Part shown: piece after piece, positions 5,948 through 14,899 of the stretch
Layout of the letters: every line of letters starts with the position of its first letter
How positions within the stretch are numbered: position 1 is the first letter of the stretch
Source: a bacterium
Lineage (GTDB): Bacteria; Patescibacteriota; Patescibacteriia; UBA9934; GWF2-40-263
DNA length: 37,858 nucleotides
Direction: 5' to 3'
Assembly: GCA_020052445.1 (NCBI GenBank)
Contig: JAGVPA010000025.1
Coordinates: 1 to 37,858 of the forward strand
Program-made: the position numbers and the translations under genes
The notes under the pieces: generated by a model
Databases searched by the model: none
Told to the model about the DNA's origin: nothing
Seen by the model: the letters and a program-made list of their open reading frames with translations, nothing else

Positions 5948-7993
5948 CTACAAATCAGTTAAAGTTTTTCGAATACGGTCGGCTTCAATTTCGCCTTCTT
6001 TTTCGCGAGACAAAGTTTTTATACCTTCGGGAATTGATTCTTCGAGCGGCGAGGTTTCAGCAGCTTCTTCCGGCGCGCCCTCTAGGCTGGACATTTTGGC
6101 TTGGAATTCTTTTTGAGCCTGCTCAATTTCTAGAAGTTGTTGAGGGTTAGTGGTGACCAATTGATCTTCGGTGTAAGAGGCGACGACTTTCATGGCCGCG
6201 TGTTTTGAACCGGCAAAAAACAGACCTTCGCCGACACCGGATTCCAGTAAAAGATATTTTTCACCATCGGTAAGATTAAAAGTTTTTTGAATCAAATCGA
6301 CTGAGGCCGGTGACTGTTTTAACAAAAACTGCATTGATGAGTTGGTCACAATAGCTTGACCGTAAGGCGAAAGCAAAAAGTCGTTGACGTCTTGGGTGAT
6401 GGTGGTAATGCCAAGATAATATTTTCGACAGCGTTTAACCAAAGCGTGAATAAATTTAGCACTATCCTCGTGCATCATAAGCCACCAAGCCTCATCAATA
6501 ATCAGAATTCTTTTTTTGCGTTCCGAACGCACAATATTCCAAATATAGTTGATGATGGTGTAAATAGCCATTGGTCGAAGTTCGTCTTCCAAATCGCGAA
6601 CTGAAAAGACCACCAACTGATTAGTCATTTCGACCGTGGTTGGTGAATTTAAAATTCCGGCAAAAGTACCGTCAGTATATTTTGTTAAACGCGCCACCAA
6701 ACTTTCCGCGCCTTCCATACCACCCAAGACGTCAATCAAATCAGAAAGAATTGGCGGTTCCACGGTCGATAAATTTATTGTATCGGCCGTAATATCTTTT
6801 TTGGCGTAGGCTTCAAGCAAGGCACGGTCGAGAATTGAATCTTCTTCCGGCGAAAAACCAATAGCTCCACCAGCTCCCTGAGGTTGGCCAATCATAATGC
6901 GCAGCAAACCCTTAAGAGTAATGACAGCGCTTCTGATAATATCCTCAGTTTTAGTTTCCTCGCCTTTTGGTTTTGGAATGTCAAAAGGATTGATTTTGGC
7001 CTGGCTAGCCAAAGAAACGCTAATATATGTGCCACCAACCGCCTCAGACAAATGTTTATATTCCATTTCCGGATCGATGATGATAACTTCTGTGCCCATC
7101 ATGAGGGCTCGAAGCACTTCGAGTTTTACCATGTAAGATTTACCGGCCCCGGAGGTGGCAAAAACTACGGCGTTAGCATTTTGCAAACTGAAACGGTCAA
7201 AAAGAATGAGTGAATTGTTGTGGCGATTCACACCATAAAGAATACCGTTGTCTGAAGTTAAGTCGGAAGAAATAAAAGGAAACGAAGCGGCAATCGGCGA
7301 GGTGTTCATGTTATAAGAAATCATGAGTTCGTCGTTGCAAAGCGGCAAGGTAGAATTAAAACCTTGTTCGGTTTGGTAATAACCTTTTTTACTGTAAATT
7401 AATTTACTGCCAAATTCCGATTCCATATCACTGGTAATTTTATCCAATTCCTCGAGCGACTTGGCATAAATGGTGACGTAAAAAGCAAACTGAAAAAAAT
7501 GTTCAATACCTTGAGTTAAAGCGTCGCGCAAACCCTCAATATCACGAAGAGCCGTCTCACGCAAAGGATCGCGAGGTTTTCCTTTCTCGGCATCCATGGC
7601 CAAACCGGCCTCAAGATAACCAACTCTCTTCTGCAATTGTTTCAAAATAACTCCAGCCTTAACCGGATAAAAATACATGGCTAAGTCCAGAGTTTTATTA
7701 AGATTAATAATTGAAGCCGACCAACCAAGACCAATGTAACGTGGGTAGGTAATGATAAAAATCGATCGAATAAAAACCCCGGAAAGAACCAAGTAGGTTG
7801 GTGTAACCTGAAAAGCCGCCGGCGCAATAAGATCGCGTACGGTTACGACACCGCGCCTATAAAGCCGCTCTTCTTCAAGCGTGATTTTTTCTTCAGTCAA
7901 CTTTTGCTCTTCGGCCGAAGGCGGCTTGGGAGCCGAAGCTAACGGAGCCACGGTTTTCAATTCTTCTTTTGTTTTACTTAGTTCTATGGGCAT
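5948..7993 (-). CDS. VirB4/TraC-type T4SS ATPase
   Basis: This 681-residue ATPase energises a type IV secretion-like machine at the inner face of the membrane. The N-terminal part (about 50-250) matches the VirB4 N-domain pattern, including an apparent hydrophobic pair near residues 60-83. The C-terminal RecA-like domain has Walker A ATSGAGKS (279-286), Walker B ILIIDEAWWL (496-505), and a TQDVNDF motif. A charged coiled tail of about 70 residues follows. The start ATG has no SD. It sits in a minus-strand locus with PrgI, a separate TraC N-domain protein and a TrbL-like protein. Length is close to Gram-positive VirB4 homologues. Confidence 0.93.
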   Translation of the reverse strand: MPIELSKTKEELKTVAPLASAPKPPSAEEQKLTEEKITLEEERLYRRGVVTVRDLIAPAAFQVTPTYLVLSGVFIRSIFIITYPRYIGLGWSASIINLNKTLDLAMYFYPVKAGVILKQLQKRVGYLEAGLAMDAEKGKPRDPLRETALRDIEGLRDALTQGIEHFFQFAFYVTIYAKSLEELDKITSDMESEFGSKLIYSKKGYYQTEQGFNSTLPLCNDELMISYNMNTSPIAASFPFISSDLTSDNGILYGVNRHNNSLILFDRFSLQNANAVVFATSGAGKSYMVKLEVLRALMMGTEVIIIDPEMEYKHLSEAVGGTYISVSLASQAKINPFDIPKPKGEETKTEDIIRSAVITLKGLLRIMIGQPQGAGGAIGFSPEEDSILDRALLEAYAKKDITADTINLSTVEPPILSDLIDVLGGMEGAESLVARLTKYTDGTFAGILNSPTTVEMTNQLVVFSVRDLEDELRPMAIYTIINYIWNIVRSERKKRILIIDEAWWLMMHEDSAKFIHALVKRCRKYYLGITTITQDVNDFLLSPYGQAIVTNSSMQFLLKQSPASVDLIQKTFNLTDGEKYLLLESGVGEGLFFAGSKHAAMKVVASYTEDQLVTTNPQQLLEIEQAQKEFQAKMSSLEGAPEEAAETSPLEESIPEGIKTLSREKEGEIEADRIRKTLTDL

Positions 7994-8003
7994 AAATTTG
8001 ACC

Positions 8004-8095
8004 TGTCACTCCGAACATCTTGGAGGAATCTCGCCGCGCTACATCAATTATAAGTGATATGACGTGGCGAGATCCCTCTTTGGCTCGGGATGACA
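8004..8095. repeat. 92-bp imperfect palindrome between traC-N and virB4-like genes
   Basis: The left arm (TGTCACTCC, GGAATCTCGCC) and the right arm (GGCGAGATCCCTC, CGGGATGACA) are inverted copies around an AT-rich centre. This is the dispersed GAGATCC/GGATGAC family. It is followed at 8125-8168 by an AT-rich tract of near-repeated AATTCAATAATT units. Confidence 0.7.
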
Positions 8096-8166
8096 GATGG
8101 TGCAAGGTTTTAAATCAAAGTAATCTTCCTTAATTCAATAATTCGATAATTAAATAATTCAATAAT

Positions 8167-8856
8167 TTAAACAACAGGTGGATTTTCTTCGAATTTTACT
8201 TTATTTATATCGCCGAGCTTTTCAGTATTAAAGACGTCTGGATTATAACATTCATAATACAACTCAATCAGTCCTTGAGTATCCAAAAGCACACCACCGA
8301 CGCCCATGCTGGTGAGTTGGCCATTTATCATGCCGGCTCGTTTTACAACCTCTTCTTTTCTTTCCAATAACTGTTTCTCCTTAAGTCGGATGCCCATAAC
8401 CGGCGAGACTGATTCGGTAAATCTGGTCCAAAAAGTTTTTCGTTTATTGCTGACTGGATCGTAAGGAATAACGACATAAAAACGCTTTTGCATAATTTCA
8501 CCCATTTCCACCAGCTCCTGAATAAAACCTCGGTAGTCGGCAATTTGCGCTTTTAAAAGTTCATTGGAAATTTCTTTTTGTCTGATGGCGAGAGAAATAA
8601 GATAGGGATCAATATTCATCTTTCGTGATTGAATGACGATTTGGATCGGATATTCCAAACCATTCAAAAAAGACATGTAAGCTTGAACAATGGCTTCCTG
8701 TTCATCGACCGATTTAAGAGCAAAATTAATACTCGAAACCATAAGTACCACCCGCACCGTACCGTCTTTCATGATCACCATGTCGTCACGAATTTCAGCA
8801 ATATCCAAATATCGCTGAGTGGCTGGTCCTGGTTTAGTTGAATTTGTAGTAGGCAT
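8167..8856 (-). CDS. stand-alone TraC/VirB4 N-terminal-domain protein
   Basis: This 229-residue protein resembles the N-terminal domain of TraC-like ATPases (YLDIAEIRDDMVIMKDGTVR, LNGLEYPIQIVIQSR, KRFYVVIPYDP) but has no Walker motifs. The full ATPase encoded just downstream (5948-7993) has its own N-domain, so this is an extra separate subunit and not the missing half of a split gene. It probably binds the membrane channel or the ATPase hexamer. There is no membrane helix or SD. Gene order PrgI, this protein, VirB4 is consistent with one T4SS operon. Confidence 0.82.
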   Translation of the reverse strand: MPTTNSTKPGPATQRYLDIAEIRDDMVIMKDGTVRVVLMVSSINFALKSVDEQEAIVQAYMSFLNGLEYPIQIVIQSRKMNIDPYLISLAIRQKEISNELLKAQIADYRGFIQELVEMGEIMQKRFYVVIPYDPVSNKRKTFWTRFTESVSPVMGIRLKEKQLLERKEEVVKRAGMINGQLTSMGVGGVLLDTQGLIELYYECYNPDVFNTEKLGDINKVKFEENPPVV

Positions 8857-8864
8857 ATTTGTAG

Positions 8865-8975
8865 TGGGGGGGTAAAAAGGGGAGGAAAGAGGAGGAAAGG
8901 GATGGAAAGTTGGATGGAACGGAAAAATTTTCCTTCTCTTTCCCTCTCTTCCAATCCCTTTCCTTCCCCACTCGT
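8865..8975. repeat. purine/pyrimidine imperfect palindrome between prgI and traC-N genes
   Basis: A purine-rich left half (GGGGAGGAAAGAGGAGGAAA) faces a pyrimidine-rich right half (TTCCAATCCCTTTCCTTCCC). As RNA it would form one long imperfect hairpin filling the whole gap of 120 bases. The strand asymmetry (nearly all purine, then nearly all pyrimidine) is unlike the other intergenic repeats. Confidence 0.6.
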
Positions 8976-8976
8976 G

Positions 8977-9408
8977 TCATTCCTCCGGATGATAAGCGCC
9001 GCCGGTATTAACTAGGAGAGTTAATTCTTGTAATCGTGAACCTGAAAGTAGAGATTTTCTTAGTGGCGGCGGTGTGGGCATGGCTGGAGGTGCACCCATG
9101 TATTGTCTGATTTCATCTAAAGACAGGGCCTTGTCCCAAACTCGTAACTTAGGTTTACGCAAAGACTGAATAAGATTCAGAACAAAAAAATGAAAAGGCA
9201 TGCCATTAATTTTGGCAAAAGTGAAAGTTACGGTCAGAGCAAAAATTGGTAAGGTGGCCAAAATAAAAGGAATGAATCTTAACATTTTGTACAAGGCCAC
9301 AATAATCAAAACCCCAAACAACAATATGACAAACTGCCGAACCGAAAGCGGGCCCAAGATTTTATCTTCGACTTCAATAAATTGCGGAACAACATATTGA
9401 TTTGGCAT
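8977..9408 (-). CDS. prgI: PrgI family T4SS membrane protein
   Basis: This 143-residue protein opens with the PrgI pattern (QYVVPQFIEVEDKILGPLSV). Two membrane helices follow (about 24-42 and 45-64), then a hydrophilic tail with KPKLRVWDKALSLDEIRQYM. PrgI/VirB3-like proteins are small inner-membrane partners of VirB4 in Gram-positive-type T4SS. The tail of about 35 residues after the core (PPAMPTPPPL) is Pro-rich and may be a flexible interaction segment. The start has no SD. The next gene downstream is the TraC N-domain protein. Confidence 0.9.
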   Translation of the reverse strand: MPNQYVVPQFIEVEDKILGPLSVRQFVILLFGVLIIVALYKMLRFIPFILATLPIFALTVTFTFAKINGMPFHFFVLNLIQSLRKPKLRVWDKALSLDEIRQYMGAPPAMPTPPPLRKSLLSGSRLQELTLLVNTGGAYHPEE

Positions 9409-9427
9409 AATGTGGTACGGGGGGTGA

Positions 9428-9591
9428 GAATAACGAATTTACGAATTTACAAATCTGAATCCAAAACGCTTGTCATCCTGAGCCAAAGAAGGATCTCGCT
9501 TGCCACGCCGTAGCTCGACGTGAGCGAAGGGTGGCCACGTGACTCAACCCAACATTCGTATATTCGTAAATTCGTAATTAATTCGTTATTC
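9428..9591. repeat. 164-bp nested palindrome between the 661-residue gene and prgI
   Basis: Outer AT-rich arms run from GAATAACGAATTTACG (from 9428) to TTCGTAATTAATTCGTTATT (to 9591). Inside, 9470-9545 carries GTCATCCTGAGC, GGATCTCGC, a TAGCTCGACGTGAGC segment and GTGGCCACG. It combines the AT-rich outer arms with the GGATGAC/GAGATCC inner family. Confidence 0.65.
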
Positions 9592-9603
9592 GCACCTCTC
9601 CCC

Positions 9604-11589
9604 CTAAAATCTTAAACTTCCATTCAGTTCATTAATCGCTTTAACTTCAGTTGCGGAAAGAGTTTCTTGGTTAAGTCTGGATCGTTCGGTAGAAATGTCT
9701 TCGATGGTTTTACCAGAAAGCAGCGCGGCTTTTGTCATCTCCAAATATAAACGACTTACTGGCGATGAATGCCAGGCTTTAATACCTAAAATCTTTTGAC
9801 CCATACCCTGCTCTTCCAGTAAATCAATTTTGTCTTTAATTTTAAGTTTCGCTTCTTTTGGGTCTGACGATAAACGACGAAATTCTTCTAAAGTTAAATT
9901 TTGCAACTCATCAATTGGACCGGCTAATTTTCGAGCCGGTGGTGTTATATCGTTTAATATTGGACGCGATGATTGGGAGGTGACAGCTAAATTATTATTC
10001 ATGACCGGAGCTATTGGTTTAGGCATGATTTTTGGTTTAGCCGCTTGAGCCGCCGCCTTGGCTTCGATTTTTTTTCTAGCCTCCTCGGCCAACTTTGTTT
10101 CACGAACGGTTTGTTTATTTTTATCACTTTCTGTTTGCATGACTTTTTGCCAGTCACTGACTATTTCTTCGAGCAGCTCGGTGGTTTTTGCCAATTGCAA
10201 ACCAGAGATTGCCAAACCGCCCTGCTCAACCGAACGTTCCAACACACTTCGCGTCTCAAAAGCATCACGAATATCTTTTAGTCGTGCTTCAATAATAGCC
10301 GCGAATTTTTTCTGATTTGTTTCGTCCAATTTCAATCCAGTCTCGATCATGATTTTTTCCACCGCATCATTGGCCGAAAGAACAGGTTTGGAAACAGGAG
10401 AAATTTTTTCTTTGATCATTGCGGTGGCTGTGGCGATTTCGGTGGCGTTGGTCCCCCACCCTCCCCTTCGCCGGGCTTCGGCGGAGCGGGCCAGGTCCCC
10501 TCCCCCGTTAATGTGGTCTAGGTGGGAGGGGTTGGCAACATCGGCAACATCGGCAACATCGGCAACATCGGCAACATCGACAACATCCGCCTCCGCCGAG
10601 CTACGACGTGATGAAGAAGTAACATTGGATTGGTTGTCTAAACTGGGATTTTGGGGGTTGAGTGGATTAACAGGATTATTGGCCGGAAAAGCTGTGGAAG
10701 CTTTGATGTTGGTCTTTGAGGCAACAGATGCAGCAGAGACGGCGGAGGCAACAATTGGTTGGGTAGCCTGAACCAAATTTTCAACTAATTCTCCCTCCCT
10801 CGCAGCCACTGCGGGGGAGGGTTGGGGAGAGGGCTCACGGGGAACGGGAGAGGGCTGGGATAAGGGGGCCGATACCGGAACGACCGTTTTAATAACTGGA
10901 GACGGGACATAAACTGGCGGTCTTACATCCCTAAACATAGTTGGTTTTGGAGCTTCAGCGACAACAACCGGTTTATCAAAACTCAAACCGCCGGTTTTTT
11001 CTAAAAATCTACTCAAAAACAAATTAGCTTTTGCCTCGTCCAAAGCCAGCCCGCCAACTTTTAACGGCCGCATAAAAGCTGCTTTGGTTTCCTCGGCCGT
11101 CCTTTCACCTTTTACCATGGAGGTTAAAATAAATTCCAAACGGCTCTGCTCCAGATGATCAGGCAGTTTCGTCTCCATTTCCGTCAAAATTCTGGCCACC
11201 ATTTCGGCCGGATCTTCCTTCATCGGTTCCAAACGTGGAACGTTTTTAAAAACCGCCGGATCACCACCCCAATCACGAATCTGTTTTTCAATGTCGGCCT
11301 CGATAAAAAAGGTAAGTGGCAACAAACGATGACCGGCCAAATCTACAGCGATTTTGCAAGCTGTTTCCCAATCAACTTCCAGCTCGGATAAAATTATTCC
11401 CGGTAAAATTTCGAGCAAACTTTCATCCAAAGTCACCCGCTCGGCTATTTCCATTAACACGGCAATTTTTTCCTGAGGCAAACCAAAACTGGCCACAGTT
11501 TTTTTTGCCCATTCCGGCAGAGTGGCGTCAACGAGAAAATTCTGAATGTTTTCTGGAAGTTCGGAAAAATCTTTTGACACAAAATTCAA
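9604..11589 (-). CDS. T4SS-locus helical protein with repeat-derived low-complexity linker, unknown function
   Basis: This 661-residue protein has no signal peptide or TM helix. An N-terminal helical domain (about 1-215) and a C-terminal Lys/Glu-rich helical region (about 390-661) are joined by a linker rich in Pro, Ser and Ala. The linker contains two pieces of repeat-derived sequence: a Pro/Ser stretch (about 242-268) and a DVA tandem plus Arg-rich stretch (about 328-380). The start is TTG at 11587-11589, directly after the TAA of the TrbL-like gene, so it depends on translational coupling. I do not recognise a family. Position suggests a cytosolic accessory of the secretion machine. Confidence 0.75.
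   Translation of the reverse strand: MNFVSKDFSELPENIQNFLVDATLPEWAKKTVASFGLPQEKIAVLMEIAERVTLDESLLEILPGIILSELEVDWETACKIAVDLAGHRLLPLTFFIEADIEKQIRDWGGDPAVFKNVPRLEPMKEDPAEMVARILTEMETKLPDHLEQSRLEFILTSMVKGERTAEETKAAFMRPLKVGGLALDEAKANLFLSRFLEKTGGLSFDKPVVVAEAPKPTMFRDVRPPVYVPSPVIKTVVPVSAPLSQPSPVPREPSPQPSPAVAAREGELVENLVQATQPIVASAVSAASVASKTNIKASTAFPANNPVNPLNPQNPSLDNQSNVTSSSRRSSAEADVVDVADVADVADVADVANPSHLDHINGGGDLARSAEARRRGGWGTNATEIATATAMIKEKISPVSKPVLSANDAVEKIMIETGLKLDETNQKKFAAIIEARLKDIRDAFETRSVLERSVEQGGLAISGLQLAKTTELLEEIVSDWQKVMQTESDKNKQTVRETKLAEEARKKIEAKAAAQAAKPKIMPKPIAPVMNNNLAVTSQSSRPILNDITPPARKLAGPIDELQNLTLEEFRRLSSDPKEAKLKIKDKIDLLEEQGMGQKILGIKAWHSSPVSRLYLEMTKAALLSGKTIEDISTERSRLNQETLSATEVKAINELNGSLRF
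10450..10587. repeat. palindromic repeat plus 9-bp tandem inside a coding region
   Basis: In the 661-residue gene, 10450-10530 carries CCCCACCCTCCCCTTCGCC, CTTCGGCGGAGCGGGCC and GTGGGAGGGG blocks like the intergenic repeats at 17885, 21000 and 36632. It runs straight into six copies of GGCAACATC (10534-10587, the last with one change). Reading stays in frame, as (Asp-Val-Ala)n on the minus strand. Confidence 0.75.
10788..10865. repeat. second intergenic-type repeat inside the same coding region
   Basis: CTCCCTCCCTCGCAGCCACT then GCGGGGGAGGGTTGGGGAG at 10791-10829, followed by GGGAACGGGAGAGGGCTGGG, closely resembles the intergenic copies at 21000-21043 and 21117-21152. It is translated in frame as a Pro/Ser-rich linker. 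Confidence 0.7.
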
Positions 11590-14500
11590 TTAAAATAAAC
11601 TCGGTCCTTTCTTGCTTTCTCGAAGTTTTCTTTTGGCTTCTTTCAACTCTTCATTTAATATTCGCAGCCGATCGGCTATTTCTTGATTAACTTCGCCTCT
11701 GGTTCTGCTTTCTCCGGACTTTGGTCTGGCCAATTCCTGTTGCAACTCTCTGATTGATTCCTTAATTTGGTCAATACCGGCCTGGTTTTCATCCGGCGGC
11801 GCCGACGGCGTCGCCGCTCTTTGTTTTTCAAAAGCGATTTGATTGGCTAAAGTACCATATTGTGCGTGCAAACCGTTAATCGTTGCCACAGCTCTAACCA
11901 TTGATCCGGCATCGCCTTCGCCTCTCGCCTCTGCCGCCTCAGCTCGATCAAGTATCTCTTCACTTCCTAATGAACCGTCTGCATTTTTTTTCCGGACTAA
12001 AACAGTATTAAGAATATAATCCAAATCCGCCATAGCCGCCTGTTGTTCGGCGCCGGTTGATGATTTGGCTTTACGAAGCAACTTCTTAACAACATCAGGT
12101 GTTAAGACTCTGGCTAATGCCAAAGCCGGCTTATTATCCGCACTTCGAGCCGCCGAATCCCTAAGCGCCTGAACCAACAAACGCGGATCGCTGGCCGCGG
12201 CCGTAGAAAATTCTTGTTTGGCCGCATCGTCTTCAAAACGTCCGTCATCTCGGAAATCAAAAGCTTTAAGAACCCCCGAATCTTCTGTCGATCTTTCGTT
12301 TATTAATTCTGCTCTGGCCGCGCTAAGTCGAGCGTCCCAGGCGGCAGCGTCTTCGGCAAAAGGCGCCACACCAGCCTCGCTTTGTCTAGTTGTCGCCAAG
12401 GCCGTTATTTCATCATCGGTCGGTGGAGTTAATGGTGGAACTTTTGTTTTCATTAAACCACCGGCCACCAACTTCTGACGAAAAGCCGCCCGAGCTTTTA
12501 CGGTTCCGGCCGCCGCCAAACCGGCCGTCTTTATAGCCTCCTTATCTGTATCTGTTCGGCCTCTTAATTGCTCAACTCTATCAGCCGAACCGCTTTTAAC
12601 TATTTCTGCCGCGTCTTCTGGCGAGGCATCGGCTGCACTGGCGGCTGATGTAGCCAAAGCTGTTTCACCATCTCGCCAAAGTTTTTGTTTAGCGTTACCC
12701 ATTAAACCTTGCTGGATAGCTTCGGCTGTTGAAATTGCCACTGGTTTTCCATCGGCGCCAAGAACATCATTTCCATCCTTGTCTTTTTTATTAACCGTTT
12801 CAAAACTACCATCTTTATTTCTACGCCTATAAGTAACAGTTCCAAGATGATCCCGAAAATCTTTATCTTGATATTGTCCAGCGTCAACACCATCAATATC
12901 TTCAGCGTCCTTAATTTGCCTTTCAAGATTTTCTTTACCAAATAAAGTTGGGGCTTCTTTTTTCAAAGTATCCATTTGCTTTTCAAATTCAGCGTCGCCT
13001 TTAAAAGTTTCGTCCATTTCTTCAAAAGCCGTCTTGCCGGTTATTGGATCTTTTTTATTCATTAGAGCTTTTAATTTTTCCGGTCCCATTTTCTTACGGA
13101 AAGATTTGTCGGTCATAGCCCGACGCATAAGAGCCATGTGTTCCTGTTTTTTATCGGCATCGAGCGGCACTCCTTGAGCTAATCTTGATTCCATTTCACC
13201 AGAAGAAATGAGTGGCTGACCTTCCAAGGAAGCCATGGCTCGAGCCGCACGTTCGGCCTTAAGTTGGCTGGATTTTTTGGCGGCCATTTGGCCAATAAAG
13301 GTGCCTTTAAATCTGCCGCTTTCAGCCAAACTGCCTAATTTATCTGCAGCTGTATTTTTTAAAGCATTTACACCACGACCGACGGTATTGGCATAAGCCT
13401 TATTCCCGGCCCACTTGCCGCCAGCCATAATTCCCCGACCGGCCAAGGCCGCACCGGCTCCGGCCGCAGCGACCGGGGCCATGGCGATACCTTTGGAGAT
13501 ACCGCCGGCTTTACCGGTCAAACTCTTCATGGCTCCGGTTAAACCACCGGCTTCACAAGCGTCATCAGCTGCTTTAAATCCGGCAAAAATTAGAGCGATA
13601 CTAACAATAAAACCCACCATTTTTGAAGTCGACATCATTTTTAGCATGCTGAAGGTTTCAGTTTCGGTGCCACTTTGAGGAAAAGAATCGCCAAGCGTAC
13701 CGCTGCCAGCCACAGCCAAAGCCAACCATAAAAAGAAAACCAAAACCGGCCCCAATTGTAGACAACAAGTAAACTGTGACCACCAAGTTTTATACGGATC
13801 GCCCTTAAGTTTAAGAATGCCGTCCGTACTTTTAAAAAACCAGGCAAGCGGCGCTACGGTTACCAAAACCCAAAGAGTAACGATACGGAAAGCAAGAATA
13901 AGCGCCAAAAAAATTAAAGTAACCAAGACGATCAACATTAACATTAAAGAAACAATGGCCGCAGCAAAAAGATCGAATGGTTTAACACCGCCGGAAGTTG
14001 CAGTACCACTAAAAAGAACGGAGGTGGTGCTAGCCTCCATAATGTCTTGCAAACCAAACATTTGGATAAAGTTTCCGCCGGCAATATCTTTTATGGCGCT
14101 GACAAAAGTCATCATGATAACCTGACTGAAATCAATCATGAGTCCGCACAGCATGCGACTAAAATTTATGAAAATAGCCACGAGGAGCAAGCGTGGCACC
14201 TGTTGACGCCATTTGAAACGATCTAAGCCACCCAAAATTGTGCCAAAAGCAATGGCAATAAGAATGAGGACAAAAAACATGTTGACCACATCGCGAATAA
14301 CCGCCCAACCAACTCCCACGGCCGGCGAACTGGCAAAATCGTTATACTGCATAAGTGGCACAACGATTGCGCTTATTAAAACTATAACTATCTGCCCCGC
14401 CACCTGAGCCATTGAGATTATCATTTGAGCTAAAACACTCAAAAGTCTCTCAACAACTTCTGGAGCGTCGACATCCAAGTCCCAAGCATAAGCCGGCAAA

Positions 14501-14613
14501 GCAAAAACCAAACCCAAAAAAATCACTGGAAGTATTAACTTTTTTAACCCCCCGGATTTTGATGAAAATAAAGAAAAAAAATCTTCTTTAATGCGAAATA
14601 AAAAACCCTTCAT
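11590..14613 (-). CDS. TrbL/VirB6-like T4SS channel protein with long soluble C-terminus
   Basis: This 1007-residue polytopic protein probably forms the membrane channel of the secretion machine. It has a signal-like first helix (about 26-43, ending ALPAYA-W), then helices at about 58-88, 103-130, 138-165, 213-260, 286-302 and 332-348. TrbL/VirB6-type features include NFSRMLCGLMIDFSQ, LVTVAPLAWFFKS and DPYKTWWSQF. Residues 375-1007 are soluble, rich in Ala, Lys, Asp and Glu and largely helical. That region is much longer than in plasmid VirB6 proteins. An extended -10 promoter lies 10 bases before the ATG, predicting a leaderless mRNA. The 661-residue gene starts directly after its stop. Confidence 0.88.
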   Translation of the reverse strand: MKGFLFRIKEDFFSLFSSKSGGLKKLILPVIFLGLVFALPAYAWDLDVDAPEVVERLLSVLAQMIISMAQVAGQIVIVLISAIVVPLMQYNDFASSPAVGVGWAVIRDVVNMFFVLILIAIAFGTILGGLDRFKWRQQVPRLLLVAIFINFSRMLCGLMIDFSQVIMMTFVSAIKDIAGGNFIQMFGLQDIMEASTTSVLFSGTATSGGVKPFDLFAAAIVSLMLMLIVLVTLIFLALILAFRIVTLWVLVTVAPLAWFFKSTDGILKLKGDPYKTWWSQFTCCLQLGPVLVFFLWLALAVAGSGTLGDSFPQSGTETETFSMLKMMSTSKMVGFIVSIALIFAGFKAADDACEAGGLTGAMKSLTGKAGGISKGIAMAPVAAAGAGAALAGRGIMAGGKWAGNKAYANTVGRGVNALKNTAADKLGSLAESGRFKGTFIGQMAAKKSSQLKAERAARAMASLEGQPLISSGEMESRLAQGVPLDADKKQEHMALMRRAMTDKSFRKKMGPEKLKALMNKKDPITGKTAFEEMDETFKGDAEFEKQMDTLKKEAPTLFGKENLERQIKDAEDIDGVDAGQYQDKDFRDHLGTVTYRRRNKDGSFETVNKKDKDGNDVLGADGKPVAISTAEAIQQGLMGNAKQKLWRDGETALATSAASAADASPEDAAEIVKSGSADRVEQLRGRTDTDKEAIKTAGLAAAGTVKARAAFRQKLVAGGLMKTKVPPLTPPTDDEITALATTRQSEAGVAPFAEDAAAWDARLSAARAELINERSTEDSGVLKAFDFRDDGRFEDDAAKQEFSTAAASDPRLLVQALRDSAARSADNKPALALARVLTPDVVKKLLRKAKSSTGAEQQAAMADLDYILNTVLVRKKNADGSLGSEEILDRAEAAEARGEGDAGSMVRAVATINGLHAQYGTLANQIAFEKQRAATPSAPPDENQAGIDQIKESIRELQQELARPKSGESRTRGEVNQEIADRLRILNEELKEAKRKLRESKKGPSLF

Positions 14614-14623
14614 AGTTAGGTAC

Positions 14624-14632
14624 AGTATAACA
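14624..14632 (-). promoter_or_regulatory. extended -10 promoter giving a leaderless trbL-like mRNA
   Basis: Minus strand TGTTATACT (TG at plus 14632-14631, TATACT at plus 14624-14629) lies 10 bases before the ATG, so transcription should start within about 4 bases of it. The -35 region is weak (TTAATT at 17 nt). The box matches the one before the gene at 36509. Confidence 0.6.
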
Positions 14633-14711
14633 CATTTTCAATTGAAAATTAATTAATCCACAGGTTGAGAAAGTTACAAATCACGAATTGACGAATATTA
14701 AAATTTTCGTC

Positions 14712-14846
14712 CGTAGGGACAGAACACTGTTCAGTCCCTACGACCATCAATATTCTTTTCAAATTCGATGATTCGTGGTTTCGGCAAGATTCGTCCCACC
14801 TCTTAGGTTTGGACGGGATCCCGCCAAAGGCCTCCGTCGGCGGGAT
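14712..14846. repeat. intergenic nested hairpins
   Basis: CGTAGGGAC/GTCCCTACG (14712-14720, 14734-14742) and ATCCCGCC/GGCGGGAT (14818-14825, 14839-14846) are perfect stems. AT-rich flanks (AAATCACGAAT near 14676, ATTCGTGGTTT near 14771) are also inverted. No gene is seen between 14614 and 14899. Confidence 0.65.
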
Positions 14847-14867
14847 AATTCGTAACAAACAAAAAAC

Positions 14868-14893
14868 TCCCGGCCTGAAGAACCAGACCGGGA
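14868..14893 (-). terminator. intrinsic terminator of the M23/MopE lipoprotein gene
   Basis: On the minus strand TCCCGGTCTG pairs with CAGGCCGGGA (one G-U) and is followed by a T6 run. It lies 6 bases after the stop codon. Confidence 0.85.
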
Positions 14894-14899
14894 AACGTA

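Noticed and set aside
10534-10587. Regular 9-bp units considered as a CRISPR array
   Set aside because: Units are contiguous without spacers and are coding; no cas gene is present.
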